64,000 bases of DNA from Neobacillus niacini (GCF_023715415.1 NZ_JAMBOB010000003.1:1-64000); one strand, 5' to 3'; counted from the stretch's first letter, positions 41,248 to 51,300 are shown. The notes: a model not told the origin generated them from the letters alone. Translations and numbers: made by a program.

Positions 41248-42242
41248 GTGAGGGCCATACCTTCTTCGTAAATCTTCCGGACAATCTCTTCTGTAGAAAC
41301 TTCATTGATTCGAACATTTTTAATCGGATTCCTTTGGACGACATCACTAATTAATTGAGAAATCATTTGTTCATCGCCATTAATTAACCCGAGCCAGGTG
41401 GTCGCATCCTTTTGTTCCCATTGAATATTTTCGATACGAGGCAGGGAACTGCGAGGGACTTCTGACAAAAATTCAAATTCGATTTGTTTTCCCTCAACTG
41501 CATGTTCTTGAAGCTGATTCAGCTTGCCATCATAGATGATTTTCCCTTCATCTAATAACACTACTCGTTCACAAAGTGCTTCAATATCCGTTAAGTCATG
41601 TGTTGTCAAGAGAATGGTGGTTTTATATTGCTCGTTAATTTCCTGTAGAAATTTTCGAATTTTTAATTTTACTAGTACATCTAGGCCAATCGTTGGCTCG
41701 TCCAAAAAGAGGAGAGGAGGATTGTGTACGAGAGCAGCGGCTAACTCACAGCGCATCCGTTGTCCAAGAGACAGCTTTCGGACCGGTTTATCTAGTAAAG
41801 GACCAATGTCTAACGTTTCTATCACATGGCCCATATGATGGTTATAGTCTTCATCCGAAACCCGGTAAACCTTTTTTAATAACCGGAAGGACTCCTGAAC
41901 TGCGATATCCCACCAAAGCTGTGACCGCTGACCAAATACCACGCCAATGGTTCGCACGAATTCTTCTCGCTGCTTATGGGGATTCATCCCATTTACGATA
42001 ATCGAACCGGATGTTGGCGTCAAAATGCCGGTTAACATCTTTATGGTTGTTGATTTACCAGCACCGTTCTCTCCAATATACCCAACCATTTCCCCTTGTT
42101 TAATGGTTAAGGAGATATTATCAACAGCTGCATGGACTTTATAGTTTCTTGTAAATAAATCTCGAAACGCTCCAGCCAAACCGGGCCGGCTAGTATAGGA
42201 ATTAAATTCTTTCCGTAAATTTTTGACCTCAATGACATTCAT
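41244..42242 (-). CDS. ABC transporter ATP-binding protein (COG4586-like)
   Basis: A 332-residue ATPase. Walker A is G-E-N-G-A-G-K-S-T (57-65), the signature is L-S-L-G-Q-R (157-162), Walker B is L-L-F-L-D-E-P (177-183), with the H-loop in L-T-T-H-D. The N-terminal R-P-G-L-A-G-A-F-R-D-L-F insertion is typical of this NatA-like subgroup. AGGAGGAAACGAA sets the ATG at 42242; an open frame extending to 42287 has no RBS. First gene of the exporter operon; substrate unknown. Confidence 0.93.
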   Translation of the reverse strand: MNVIEVKNLRKEFNSYTSRPGLAGAFRDLFTRNYKVHAAVDNISLTIKQGEMVGYIGENGAGKSTTIKMLTGILTPTSGSIIVNGMNPHKQREEFVRTIGVVFGQRSQLWWDIAVQESFRLLKKVYRVSDEDYNHHMGHVIETLDIGPLLDKPVRKLSLGQRMRCELAAALVHNPPLLFLDEPTIGLDVLVKLKIRKFLQEINEQYKTTILLTTHDLTDIEALCERVVLLDEGKIIYDGKLNQLQEHAVEGKQIEFEFLSEVPRSSLPRIENIQWEQKDATTWLGLINGDEQMISQLISDVVQRNPIKNVRINEVSTEEIVRKIYEEGMALT

Positions 42243-42414
42243 TTCGTTTCCTCCTAGGAGTTTAAAAAGAAAAACATGATGTTCCAAAAGTGTCTTACCA
42301 ATCTTATATAATAACGTTAGCTAGTTTTTCATGCAAGTAAGGTGCACTTTAATTCAGGTTGTAACACTATTATTCACAAAAATAGAAATTTGTAAAATAT
42401 AACCAGTAGAATAT

Positions 42415-42464
42415 AAGATAAAAGCTTCCGGCCAGATTTGGACGGAAGCTTTTATCTTTTTAGG
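42415..42464. terminator. Terminator hairpin of the xylanase gene
   Basis: AAGATAAAAGCTTCCG (42415-42430) pairs with CGGAAGCTTTTATCTT (42443-42458), a 16-bp perfect stem followed on the plus strand by TTTAG. Confidence 0.85.
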
Positions 42465-42471
42465 GTATATA

Positions 42472-43704
42472 TTAGATGGTAAGTTGTATGGTCTCAGCAT
42501 CTTTATCTAAGGTAAAGTTTACTTTTTTATCTCCACAAACAAGATCATACTCACCAAGGATTCCTTCAAATGAAACGATACCGTAGCTATCTGTCTTACA
42601 TTTCACATTTGTAGACCAGTCACTTTTAATCAGTTTCTTTAATACTTCATAAGATAGTTTTGGGCTATTATCTTTTCTGACAAATCCAGCAGGAGCACCG
42701 AGCCATGCACCATCATCACTGAAGGACCAGGTGGTAATGGCTTCTACCAGTGGATGTTTAAACAGAATCGAATACATTTCCTCTACTTCTTTTGCCTGAC
42801 GTTCTTCAAACTCTGGTGTAGATGGCCATTCAGGAATCTGATAATCATTCAGGTCTTCAATGTCAGGCGGCATAAGATGTCCCGACGTCAATGTGTTTTC
42901 TGTAAAGTGAATAGGAAGACCAAAGTGTGAGAAACGGTCTAATACTTCTTCTAATTTCTCACGTCCCCAATATCCCTGATGCTGATGTGACTGAATGCCA
43001 ATCGCATCGATTGAGATACCAGCCTGTAAACATCCATCTATTAAGATTTCGTAGTTAATAGAAGTATTAAAGTCATTTAATAATAGGGTTGCACCTGGAT
43101 TGAATTCGCGTGTTTTTGCAAACATTTCTTTAATAATCCCAACACGGCCAAGATCTTTAGAGATTCTTGTAATACCATTGTCATACTTATCAAAGATTGG
43201 CATGATCACCACTTCGTTGATTACATCCCACATATCGATTAATCCTTTGAAATCTGATACTTCCCGTTCAATTCTAGCAAACTGTGCTTTAAGAATTTCT
43301 TCATTGCTCATATCCATAAGCCATGGGGCGGTAACAGTGTGCCAGCAAAGAGGATGTCCTTTTACGGTTACATTTCTTTCTTTTAACCACTGAGCCGCAG
43401 TCTTAAGTTCGTTAGTCCGAGGTTTTCCTTTTTCAGGCTCGAATGTTCCCCAATAGAAAGGTAGTGTTGCAGAGTTAAATACATCTAAGAACATCTCTAG
43501 TTTGTTTTCCTGAAATGCAAGTCTGTCTGCTGGTACATTTCTGTTGGCCACCTCTATGGCATCGAAAATACCACAGCCAAATAAGAACTTATGGTTTACC
43601 AGATTAAGTGCGATTTCCTTTCCTGCAACAGGATATCCTGATTCATCGACAAGTTTGATTGTCTTCCTCGCCATACGGTGTGCAAATTCATTTGTCTGTG
43701 CCAA
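42472..43704 (-). CDS. GH10 endo-1,4-beta-xylanase without signal peptide
   Basis: A 410-residue glycoside hydrolase family 10 enzyme. The acid/base is E164 in W-D-V-I-N-E and the nucleophile is E269 in I-H-F-T-E-N-T. K-G-H-P-L-C-W-H (115-122) is the usual substrate-binding stretch. A small beta domain (about 345-410) follows the barrel. The N-terminus M-A-Q-T-N-E-F-A-H-R is hydrophilic, so the enzyme is probably cytosolic and acts on imported xylo-oligosaccharides. The start is TTG at 43704 with GGAGG upstream. A CcpA/LacI-type palindrome lies 46 bases upstream. No other xylan genes are nearby. Confidence 0.9.
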   Translation of the reverse strand: MAQTNEFAHRMARKTIKLVDESGYPVAGKEIALNLVNHKFLFGCGIFDAIEVANRNVPADRLAFQENKLEMFLDVFNSATLPFYWGTFEPEKGKPRTNELKTAAQWLKERNVTVKGHPLCWHTVTAPWLMDMSNEEILKAQFARIEREVSDFKGLIDMWDVINEVVIMPIFDKYDNGITRISKDLGRVGIIKEMFAKTREFNPGATLLLNDFNTSINYEILIDGCLQAGISIDAIGIQSHQHQGYWGREKLEEVLDRFSHFGLPIHFTENTLTSGHLMPPDIEDLNDYQIPEWPSTPEFEERQAKEVEEMYSILFKHPLVEAITTWSFSDDGAWLGAPAGFVRKDNSPKLSYEVLKKLIKSDWSTNVKCKTDSYGIVSFEGILGEYDLVCGDKKVNFTLDKDAETIQLTI

Positions 43705-43749
43705 TATACTACCTCCATTTTCATACCGTTCCTCACAGTTCTATTAAAG

Positions 43750-43761
43750 GAAAACGTTTTC
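43750..43761. promoter_or_regulatory. GAAAACGTTTTC palindrome (cre/LacI-type site)
   Basis: A perfect 12-bp palindrome with the central CG and flanking A/T typical of CcpA cre or LacI-family operators, 46 bases before the xylanase start. Carbon catabolite control would be expected for a xylanase. Confidence 0.6.
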
Positions 43762-44037
43762 TTGATTCAAAAAAATTTTACCAAACTTTGTATATCCAGT
43801 AAACCAACTATTATGCTCTTCTATAGTTTTTTAAGTAAGTAGTTTAATAATTATGGTAGTTATAGAGACGATTCGTTACCAATTGGATTGTTAACGAATT
43901 AAAGTTGTGAGTGTTTTTTTAATGCTGTTCCGATGGAAGAAATTCCTAATAAGATGATTGCGGTTTTGTTTTGGGATAAAAAAACCATTTTTTACAACAA
44001 TAGAAATAGTATGTTTTGAAATGGGTGTGTTTTGACC
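43762..44037. other. Gene-free stretch between divergent xylanase and YhgE genes
   Basis: About 275 AT-rich bases that must hold both promoters. Apart from the palindrome at its left edge, I see no clear -35/-10 pair, hairpin or small ORF. Confidence 0.4.
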
Positions 44038-46071
44038 ATGAGGAAAATATGGTGGATCTATACTACTGATTGGAAAAATATCTTTAGTGTTCCAACAGTG
44101 GCATTATTGGTGGTTGGACTTATGCTGCTTCCTTCCGCATATGCATGGTTTAACATCAAGTCGATGTGGGACCCGTATGGGAATACTTCAGGAATCATCG
44201 TTGCAGTTGCCAATGAAGATGAAGGTGCTGTAGTTCGTTTAACACGGCAGAATATTAATGTTGGAGAAGAAACAATAAAATCTCTAAAGAAGAATAAAAA
44301 GCTTGGCTGGGTGTTTGTCAACGAGAAAGAAGCTAAACGTGGTGTAAAACATGGAGATTATTATGCTTATCTCATTATTCCAAAAGAATTCTCTAGAAAA
44401 ATAACAAGTATTCTAGAAGAAAATCCAGAAAAACCGCAAATCATTTTTGGGGTAAATGAAAAAATTAATGCTGTGGCACCTAAAATTGCTGCTACAGGTG
44501 CTACAGGTGTAACCGCCCAAATTAGTGAAGCTTTTATTAAAACAGTAGGAGATGCAATTTTCTTTTCTTTTTATAAAGCAGGAGTAGAGCTTGAAAAGGA
44601 TTTGCCGTCGATTTTTTCTGTAGAAAACCAACTCTTTGAGCTTGAAAAGGCACTCCCTCAAATTGAAGAAATGGGTCGTAAAGCAATTGAACTGGAAGGA
44701 AAACTACCTGAAATTCATGAGAAAGGACAACAAATTATTGCCTTGGAACAGAGGATTCCTGAGCTTGACCGGGTGGGAGAGAGTATCCTGAAAGTGGAGG
44801 AAAGCCTGCCACTAATCAATGATGCGGGTGAACAAGTGTTATCTATGCTGGAAAGGCTTAATGATATTGCTAGAACCACCGCCATTATTAATGATGTTGT
44901 TACTCAAATCACCGAAATAGAAACACAATTAAAACAAGCCATGGATAGAGTCAATGAGGCTAATCAATCAGGTACAAGCACCAATTCGGAGCAGTTAACT
45001 CCCTTATACAATGAATTAATGAATATACACGGAATCATCGAAAATAGCCGGACGGATTTACAACAAAAGGTAGACCGGGTTACCGGTGGGATTAATACAG
45101 CAGCAGATTTTGTTAAAAATGTAATGCCCACGGTTGAACAAAAAATCCATAAAGCAGCAGATTTTGTACGGAACGACTTACCTAAAGTGGAGTCCGATAT
45201 TCGCGAAGCCGCAGATCTTATACGGACTAAGCTTCCAGCAGCGGAACAAGCGATTCATAAGGCTGCTAGTTTTGCCAGAAATGATTTGCCTGGATTTGAA
45301 GAAAAAGTAAGGAATGCAGCAAGTCGACTGAGACAATTTAAGAGCAGTGTCAACATAAATGATTTGATTGAATACTTAAAGCATGATCCGAATAAGGAAA
45401 GCAGTTTTTTAGCAAAACCGATTCTGTTAAAAACAGAACGGATTTTTCCAATTCCGAACTATGGTTCCGCTATGACACCCTTTTATACCATGCTGGCATT
45501 ATGGGTAGGCGGCACACTTCTAGTGTCTTCGCTACGAGTCGATGTAGAAGATGTGGAAAGTCAATATAAGCACTACCAGATCTATTTTGGAAGACTCCTA
45601 ACGTTTTTAACCATTAGTATTCTCCAAGCAGTCATTGTATCAATAGGAGATTTGTATGTAATCCATGCATATGTTGCGGACAAACTATGGTTTGTGCTAT
45701 TAAGTATTTTTATCAGCATTGTATTTACGATTATTATTTATACGCTTTGTTCAGTGTTTGGCAATATTGGGAAGGGGTTATCCATCATATTATTGGTTTT
45801 GCAAATATCCAGTTCAGGTGCAACTTTTCCTGTTAGCTTAACGCCTTCCTTTTTTCAAACATTGCACCCGTTCATGCCATTCACTTATGCCGTCAGCATA
45901 CTGCGTGAATCGGTAGGCGGAATGATAAAGGCAGTAGTGATAAGAGACACCCTTTATCTGCTCATTTTTGTTGGCATCAGCTTCCTTTTGGCACTAGCTC
46001 TAAAACGGCCTTTGGGAGGTTGGATACACAGGACAGCAGAAAGGGCTAAATCAACCAAAATTGTCCCATAA
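44038..46071 (+). CDS. YhgE/Pip family membrane protein with proline-phased repeats
   Basis: A 677-residue protein with one TM near the N-terminus (S-V-P-T-V-A-L-L-V-V-G-L-M-L-L-P-S-A-Y-A-W-F-N-I) and five or six TMs at the C-terminus, the layout of YhgE/Pip proteins (phage infection protein, ESX/T7SS-linked and ABC-2-like exporters). The extracellular middle is helical with two repeat blocks: prolines at 190, 207, 224, 241 and 258 (period 17) and at 364, 382, 400 and 418 (period 18, unit A-A-D-F-V-x-N-x-L-P). The ATG at 44038 or TTG at 44032 can start it; the RBS is weak. Confidence 0.88.
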   Translation: MRKIWWIYTTDWKNIFSVPTVALLVVGLMLLPSAYAWFNIKSMWDPYGNTSGIIVAVANEDEGAVVRLTRQNINVGEETIKSLKKNKKLGWVFVNEKEAKRGVKHGDYYAYLIIPKEFSRKITSILEENPEKPQIIFGVNEKINAVAPKIAATGATGVTAQISEAFIKTVGDAIFFSFYKAGVELEKDLPSIFSVENQLFELEKALPQIEEMGRKAIELEGKLPEIHEKGQQIIALEQRIPELDRVGESILKVEESLPLINDAGEQVLSMLERLNDIARTTAIINDVVTQITEIETQLKQAMDRVNEANQSGTSTNSEQLTPLYNELMNIHGIIENSRTDLQQKVDRVTGGINTAADFVKNVMPTVEQKIHKAADFVRNDLPKVESDIREAADLIRTKLPAAEQAIHKAASFARNDLPGFEEKVRNAASRLRQFKSSVNINDLIEYLKHDPNKESSFLAKPILLKTERIFPIPNYGSAMTPFYTMLALWVGGTLLVSSLRVDVEDVESQYKHYQIYFGRLLTFLTISILQAVIVSIGDLYVIHAYVADKLWFVLLSIFISIVFTIIIYTLCSVFGNIGKGLSIILLVLQISSSGATFPVSLTPSFFQTLHPFMPFTYAVSILRESVGGMIKAVVIRDTLYLLIFVGISFLLALALKRPLGGWIHRTAERAKSTKIVP

Positions 46072-46085
46072 ACAACACTCATTAA

Positions 46086-46130
46086 AACACCCCGTAATGT
46101 TAGTAAAGTGACTAACATTACGGGGTGTTA
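46086..46130 (+). terminator. Very strong terminator hairpin
   Basis: Perfect 19-bp arms, 46086-46104 and 46111-46129, with a six-base loop, 15 bases after the YhgE stop codon. The tail is not T-rich, so it may also block read-through from the convergent gene. Confidence 0.75.
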
Positions 46131-46175
46131 AGGAAATAGTACTAACAGCAGGATGGACTTTATCTACACAGTTGA

Positions 46176-46616
46176 TTACCGGTTTATTAATTCTTTTGTC
46201 ATCAAATAATGGGGAATTCCATCTTCTATAAACACACTTGATGAAGTCTGATAACCTAGTTTTTTATAAAAACCCTCTGCATGTGTTTGACCGTGTAATT
46301 TGGCGTGTGTTGCTCCTTTATCTTGTGCAATTTCCTCCAAAGCTGTAATAATTACTTTACCAAGGCCAAATTTTCGATAGGGTTCTAGAATACAAATTCT
46401 CTCTAATTTTCCAAACTCATCAACCCATCGTATCCTTCCTGTTCCGACAGGTTGTTCTTCGAAATAGACTAAGATATGTTCACATTGGCCATTGAGATTG
46501 TCAAACTCATCAAATTCATCCTCTAAGGGAACGCCTTGTTCCTCAACAAATACCTCTTTCCTAATTTGAAATGCCTTTCTTAAATCTTCTTCAATCGTTA
46601 TCCTTTTTGCCTTCAT
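46176..46616 (-). CDS. GNAT acetyltransferase, YjcF-like
   Basis: A 146-residue GNAT protein of the YjcF/ElaA-like group. Diagnostic are I-R-K-E-V-F-V-E-E-Q-G-V-P-L-E-D-E-F-D, R-I-C-I-L-E-P-Y-R-K-F-G-L-G-K-V-I (acetyl-CoA loop) and A-E-G-F-Y-K-K-L-G-Y. The ATG at 46616 lies nine bases after GGAG; the GTG at 46625 overlaps the RBS. It is divergent from a MarR gene across two similar 15-bp sites. Substrate unknown. Confidence 0.88.
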   Translation of the reverse strand: MKAKRITIEEDLRKAFQIRKEVFVEEQGVPLEDEFDEFDNLNGQCEHILVYFEEQPVGTGRIRWVDEFGKLERICILEPYRKFGLGKVIITALEEIAQDKGATHAKLHGQTHAEGFYKKLGYQTSSSVFIEDGIPHYLMTKELINR

Positions 46617-46641
46617 TTTTTTCACTCCTTTAATTTATTTA

Positions 46642-46703
46642 TTGTATTTACAACAATATTAGGTTAAATTAAATTTATAGTAAATATGTTGTAATTGCAA
46701 CAA
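46642..46703. promoter_or_regulatory. Two 15-bp sites TTGTAWTTRCAACAA in a divergent promoter
   Basis: TTGTATTTACAACAA (46642-46656) and TTGTAATTGCAACAA (46689-46703) are 47 bases apart, between the GNAT gene and the MarR gene. Each has TTG/CAA dyad symmetry. They are likely MarR binding sites. Confidence 0.5.
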
Positions 46704-46726
46704 AAAACTTCGACTAAGGAGAAAAT

Positions 46727-47726
<1,000 letters not shown>

Positions 47727-47778
47727 AATTAGTATTAATGGTCTAATCTTTTTTCGAGAACAAATAAATCATTTGAAG

Positions 47779-47818
47779 AGGGAAATCAAATCGCAATGAT
47801 TTTGTTTCCCTTTTTTTG
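47779..47818 (+). terminator. Rho-independent terminator
   Basis: GGGAAAtcAAATC (47780-47792) pairs with GATTTtgTTTCCC (about 47797-47810), followed by TTTTTTT. Confidence 0.85.
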
Positions 47819-47856
47819 TTTTTATTTCCTATTTTTGTATATTATCCTTGACTTCG

Positions 47857-47916
47857 TGTATGATTTACTTTACATTAAGTATAACAATTTTTACATTTTG
47901 TAAAATTAATCATACA
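47857..47916. promoter_or_regulatory. Nested inverted repeats before the 47930 operon
   Basis: TGTATGATT (47857-47865) and AATCATACA (47908-47916) are perfect 9-bp inverted arms. Between them TTTTACA-TTT-TGTAAAA (47889-47905) is a second perfect palindrome. They lie just before the RBS of an operon that encodes an XRE regulator. Confidence 0.5.
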
Positions 47917-47929
47917 AGGAGGTGTAATC

Positions 47930-48376
47930 ATGACGTATCAAGAAAAGAAAAGTATCGTATCGATCATCAGCAGTATTGTTATTTTCATCTCGTATTGTTT
48001 GTTCATGTATCCGCGGTACCCAGGAGTGGATGCGGAGTCGAGTGAGGTTTTTCATTATTGGGGTTCCTTTGTCCTTTTCCTGACTTTGTTTTCAATCATT
48101 GCCCATATTATCATTAGTATTATTTTTAACATTGTATTTCGAATGACCACTAAGGAAAAAGAACCGGGATTTGCCGATGAATTAGATAAGTTAATTGACT
48201 TAAAAGCGAACAGAATTTCATTTTTTGTGTTTATAATTGGTTTTGTTTTTGCAATGGGATCGCTGGTTTTCTATCAACCTTCACATGTAATGTTCATAAT
48301 TCTGATTGCTTCAGGTTTCATTTCTGATGTGACCGGCTCGGTTACGAAACTTTATCATTATCGGAGAGGAGTGTAA
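47930..48376 (+). CDS. Four-TM membrane protein paired with an XRE regulator
   Basis: A 148-residue protein with four hydrophobic segments (about 8-27, 45-70, 93-112, 118-138) and a charged linker T-K-E-K-E-P-G-F-A-D-E-L-D-K-L-I-D-L-K-A-N-R. AAGGAGGTG leads into the ATG. The HTH gene starts three bases after its stop, the common membrane protein/XRE pair of Firmicutes (DUF2178-like pattern). Function unknown. Confidence 0.78.
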   Translation: MTYQEKKSIVSIISSIVIFISYCLFMYPRYPGVDAESSEVFHYWGSFVLFLTLFSIIAHIIISIIFNIVFRMTTKEKEPGFADELDKLIDLKANRISFFVFIIGFVFAMGSLVFYQPSHVMFIILIASGFISDVTGSVTKLYHYRRGV

Positions 48377-48378
48377 AA

Positions 48379-48603
48379 ATGGGTAAAAATCTTGTCGGCA
48401 ATCACATTCGAAAATTAAGGTTCAACCATGATGAAATGACGCAGCAGCAGTTGGCTGACAAGGTGGGAGTAACAAGGCAAACCATCGTAGCTCTTGAAAA
48501 GGGAAACTACTCCCCATCTCTGGAACTCGCTTTTCGCATAGCACGTGCCTTCAACTTACCGTTGGAAGAAGTCTTCTTTTATGGGGATCTCAAGAACGAT
48601 TAG
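48379..48603 (+). CDS. XRE-type HTH regulator
   Basis: A 74-residue Cro/C1-type DNA-binding protein: I-R-K-L-R-F-N-H-D-E-M-T-Q-Q-Q-L-A-D-K-V-G-V-T-R-Q-T-I-V-A-L-E-K-G-N-Y-S-P-S-L-E-L-A-F, ending L-E-E-V-F-F-Y. This is the standard small regulator of the YvaO/YozG size class. The RBS GAGAGGAGTG lies in the end of the preceding gene. It probably represses its own operon through the palindromes at 47857-47916. Confidence 0.92.
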   Translation: MGKNLVGNHIRKLRFNHDEMTQQQLADKVGVTRQTIVALEKGNYSPSLELAFRIARAFNLPLEEVFFYGDLKND

Positions 48604-48642
48604 TGTGTTACACTCTTTGAATTTATATAAGTGAGGGGATTA

Positions 48643-49362
48643 ATGATGAATTCAAAAAAATCGGCAAGAATTGTAGGTGTACTGTTTATACTCGCAGCTG
48701 TTACAGCTGTGATCGGGTTAAATTTATACGATCCTATCTTAAAAGGTCCCGAATATCTTATTACAGGTTCTGAACACGCCAACCAAGTGATAGTAGGGGC
48801 ATTAATGGAATTATTGCTTGTTGTTTCAGCGGTTGGAACAGCAACTACCCTGTTTCCATTGTTAAGACAGTATAATGAAACAATCGCCCTTTGGCATGTT
48901 TGTTTCAGGTTTCTTGAAGCGATTATTATTATCGTTGGTGTCATCAGTGTCTTATCCCTCTTAACTCTAAGCCAGGAATTTGTCGCAGCAGGAGCCCCAG
49001 ATTCTTCATCCTTTCACTCTTCAGGAATAATCCTTAAAGCAATCCATGACTGGACATTTATGCTTGGTCCACTTTTCATGCTTGGCATCAATACGATGAT
49101 GTATAGTTATATCTTTTATAAAACCAAGCTTGTGCCTAGGTTTATCTCAATCCTTGGTATAACAGGAGCCTCTTGTGTTTTCATTTGTTCCCTTTTTGTC
49201 ATGTTTGGTGTATTTTCACAAATTTCTTTTTGGGGCGCCGTTTTGGCTGTGCCCGTAGCAGCGAATGAAATGATTTTAGCAGTGTGGCTCATTGTGAAAG
49301 GATTTAATGGTAATGCAATTGCTTCCCTTGCTGCAAAAAGTAAAGGGAAAGTGGTCATTTGA
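48643..49362 (+). CDS. DUF4386 membrane protein
   Basis: A 239-residue, six-segment membrane protein of the DUF4386 type. Supporting stretches are K-S-A-R-I-V-G-V-L-F-I-L-A-A-V at the start, N-Q-V-I-V-G-A-L-M-E-L-L-L-V in TM2, and F-R-F-L-E-A-I-I-I-I-V-G in TM3. GTGAGGGG sets the ATG pair at 48643/48646. No function is known for the family. It follows the XRE gene by 39 bases and may be its co-transcribed neighbour. Confidence 0.85.
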   Translation: MMNSKKSARIVGVLFILAAVTAVIGLNLYDPILKGPEYLITGSEHANQVIVGALMELLLVVSAVGTATTLFPLLRQYNETIALWHVCFRFLEAIIIIVGVISVLSLLTLSQEFVAAGAPDSSSFHSSGIILKAIHDWTFMLGPLFMLGINTMMYSYIFYKTKLVPRFISILGITGASCVFICSLFVMFGVFSQISFWGAVLAVPVAANEMILAVWLIVKGFNGNAIASLAAKSKGKVVI

Positions 49363-49494
49363 GTCATGATATGCACTAATTAGGATAACCGGATGTTGTT
49401 CAACTTCAATGGATAGAAACGCGAATCCCAAAAGATCAGTAAGTCCGAGGGGCAGAAGTCACAGGGGTTTGCAGTTAAATGTATTAGTCAAAAG

Positions 49495-49526
49495 ACTATC
49501 AGGAATTCATCTGATAGTTTTTTGAC
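49495..49526. terminator. Rho-independent terminator
   Basis: ACTATCAG (49495-49502) pairs with CTGATAGT (49511-49518), followed by TTTTTG, with AAAAG on the left. It lies between convergent genes. Confidence 0.8.
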
Positions 49527-49564
49527 TTCCATGAAAAGCGATATGAAATATAGGTGATTTTTTG

Positions 49565-49975
49565 TTAATTCTTAATCTCTATTTTTTTGTTTTTATGGAT
49601 ATCTTCCGTTCCGGCATCCAATGCAGTCTTGTAATACAAACATTTATGTTCGATGACTTCCATTGTTTTTCTTAATTCTTCCAACTGTGCTTCTACAATA
49701 GCTTTTCGTTCCAAAAACATGTTATATCTCTGTTGTAACGTGGAATCCCCATTAGAACACCAATCAATGAAACTTTTAATTTCCTTAATAGGCATCCCTG
49801 TGGATTTCAGACATTCAATTATTTTTAAAGCATCGATATCGGATTCTTTAAACAAGCGTGTTCCGCTGGAGGTTCGTTCTACAAAAGGCAGAATCCCCTC
49901 TTTGTCATAGTAGCGCAAGGTGTATACTGTAAGATTTAATTTATTTGCAACTTCGCTGATCGAATATGTTTTCAT
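49565..49975 (-). CDS. MerR family regulator, AdhR-like
   Basis: A 136-residue MerR regulator. The HTH and wing are Y-S-I-S-E-V-A-N-K-L-N-L-T-V-Y-T-L-R-Y-Y-D-K-E-G-I-L-P-F-V-E-R, followed by a dimerisation helix ending R-K-T-M-E-V-I-E-H-K-C-L-Y-Y. It contains cysteines (C56, C69 and C112 by count). B. subtilis AdhR, of this type, senses aldehydes and activates adhA; here too it is divergent from an adhA-type gene over a palindromic, long-spacer promoter. Confidence 0.88.
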   Translation of the reverse strand: MKTYSISEVANKLNLTVYTLRYYDKEGILPFVERTSSGTRLFKESDIDALKIIECLKSTGMPIKEIKSFIDWCSNGDSTLQQRYNMFLERKAIVEAQLEELRKTMEVIEHKCLYYKTALDAGTEDIHKNKKIEIKN

Positions 49976-50142
49976 CCTTAACTCCTTTATTTATGATAAA
50001 TAGACTTCGGATTCACTCTAAGAATTGAGTGGATTTTATCACGGCATTTGCTGAAATGTCAAAGTCACCAAATAGAATAGTAGAAATCAATTCTGTATAA
50101 GTCATGTTCAAATATTTTTATAAAAATATAGTTTCAATTCAC

Positions 50143-50173
50143 TTGACCTAGAGTTAACTCTAAGGTTTAACAT
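50143..50173 (+). promoter_or_regulatory. MerR-type promoter of the alcohol dehydrogenase gene
   Basis: TTGACC (50143-50148) and TAACAT (50168-50173) are separated by 19 bases, the stretched spacing typical of MerR-activated promoters. The spacer carries the perfect palindrome TAGAGTTAACTCTA (50149-50162). Confidence 0.7.
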
Positions 50174-50259
50174 TGTTTTTGCAAGTGAAAGAAGCTGGCT
50201 AAAATTTCCCCAGTACATACTTGTTTTCTTGAAAATGATAAATTATTGGAGGTTTTTCT

Positions 50260-51300
50260 ATGATAACTGCTAAAGCACGAGCTGTCGACGGTCCAGACAA
50301 ATCCTTTCGAGCTACTGAAATTAAACGCCGCGATCTTGATTTACATGATGTTCTAATCGAAATTAAATATGCAGGAATATGCCATTCTGATATCCATACT
50401 GCACACGGAGAATGGGGTCCAGTAAATTATCCGCTCGTACCTGGCCACGAGATTGCGGGAATTGTCACGGATGTAGGAGCCAAGGTTACAAAGTACAAGG
50501 TTGGTGACCGAGTAGGGGTCGGATGTATGGTAGATTCCTGTGGGGAATGTGAGAACTGCCGTAATGGAGAAGAACAATACTGTCTAAAAGGAAATATACC
50601 TACCTACGCTGGTGTTGACAAGTATGGAGAGCCTACCCAAGGCGGCTATTCTACTCACATTGTCGTAACAGAGAACTTCGTTGTTAGAATACCTGATAAC
50701 ATTGAACTTGACGTTGCAGCACCATTACTTTGTGCAGGGATTACCACCTATTCTCCATTAAACCATTGGGGAGCTGGACCAGGTAAGAAAGTCGCTGTTG
50801 TTGGGCTGGGCGGTCTTGGTCATATGGCTGTAAAGATTGCACACGCCATGGGTGCAGAAGTTACGGTTCTGTCACAAACATTGAGTAAAAAGGAAGATGG
50901 CTTGCAATTCGGTGCCGACAACTACTATGCAACAAATAACCCTGAAACATTTAAGAAACTTGCCGGTACATTTGATTTAATCATTAATACAGTAAGTGCA
51001 AAAATCGATATTTGTGCGTATCTCTCACTTTTAGCTCTTGATGGAACTCTAGTAAATGTTGGTGCACCTGCAGAGCCATTGTCATTAAATGTGTTCTCTC
51101 TCATCGGTCACCGCCGTTCCTTTGCTGGTTCAATGATTGGAGGCATCCGTGAGACTCAGGAAATGTTGAATTTCTGTGCGGAACATAACATTGCTACTAC
51201 TATTGAAGTAATTTCAGCTGATCAAATTGACGAAGCCTATAAACGAGTGTTAGCTTCAGATGTAAAGTATCGTTTCGTGATTGACATTAGTACAATGTAA
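50260..51300 (+). CDS. adhA: Zn-dependent NADP-type alcohol dehydrogenase AdhA
   Basis: A 346-residue medium-chain dehydrogenase of the CAD/AdhA type. Catalytic zinc residues are C41 (G-I-C-H-S-D-I-H) and H63-E64 (P-G-H-E-I). The structural zinc cysteines are C94, C97, C100 and C108 ([11 protein letters not shown]). The nucleotide motif is [10 protein letters not shown] near residue 188. It reduces toxic aldehydes (formaldehyde/methylglyoxal stress in B. subtilis). GGAGG precedes the ATG. It is divergent from the MerR gene. Confidence 0.94.
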   Translation: MITAKARAVDGPDKSFRATEIKRRDLDLHDVLIEIKYAGICHSDIHTAHGEWGPVNYPLVPGHEIAGIVTDVGAKVTKYKVGDRVGVGCMVDSCGECENCRNGEEQYCLKGNIPTYAGVDKYGEPTQGGYSTHIVVTENFVVRIPDNIELDVAAPLLCAGITTYSPLNHWGAGPGKKVAVVGLGGLGHMAVKIAHAMGAEVTVLSQTLSKKEDGLQFGADNYYATNNPETFKKLAGTFDLIINTVSAKIDICAYLSLLALDGTLVNVGAPAEPLSLNVFSLIGHRRSFAGSMIGGIRETQEMLNFCAEHNIATTIEVISADQIDEAYKRVLASDVKYRFVIDISTM

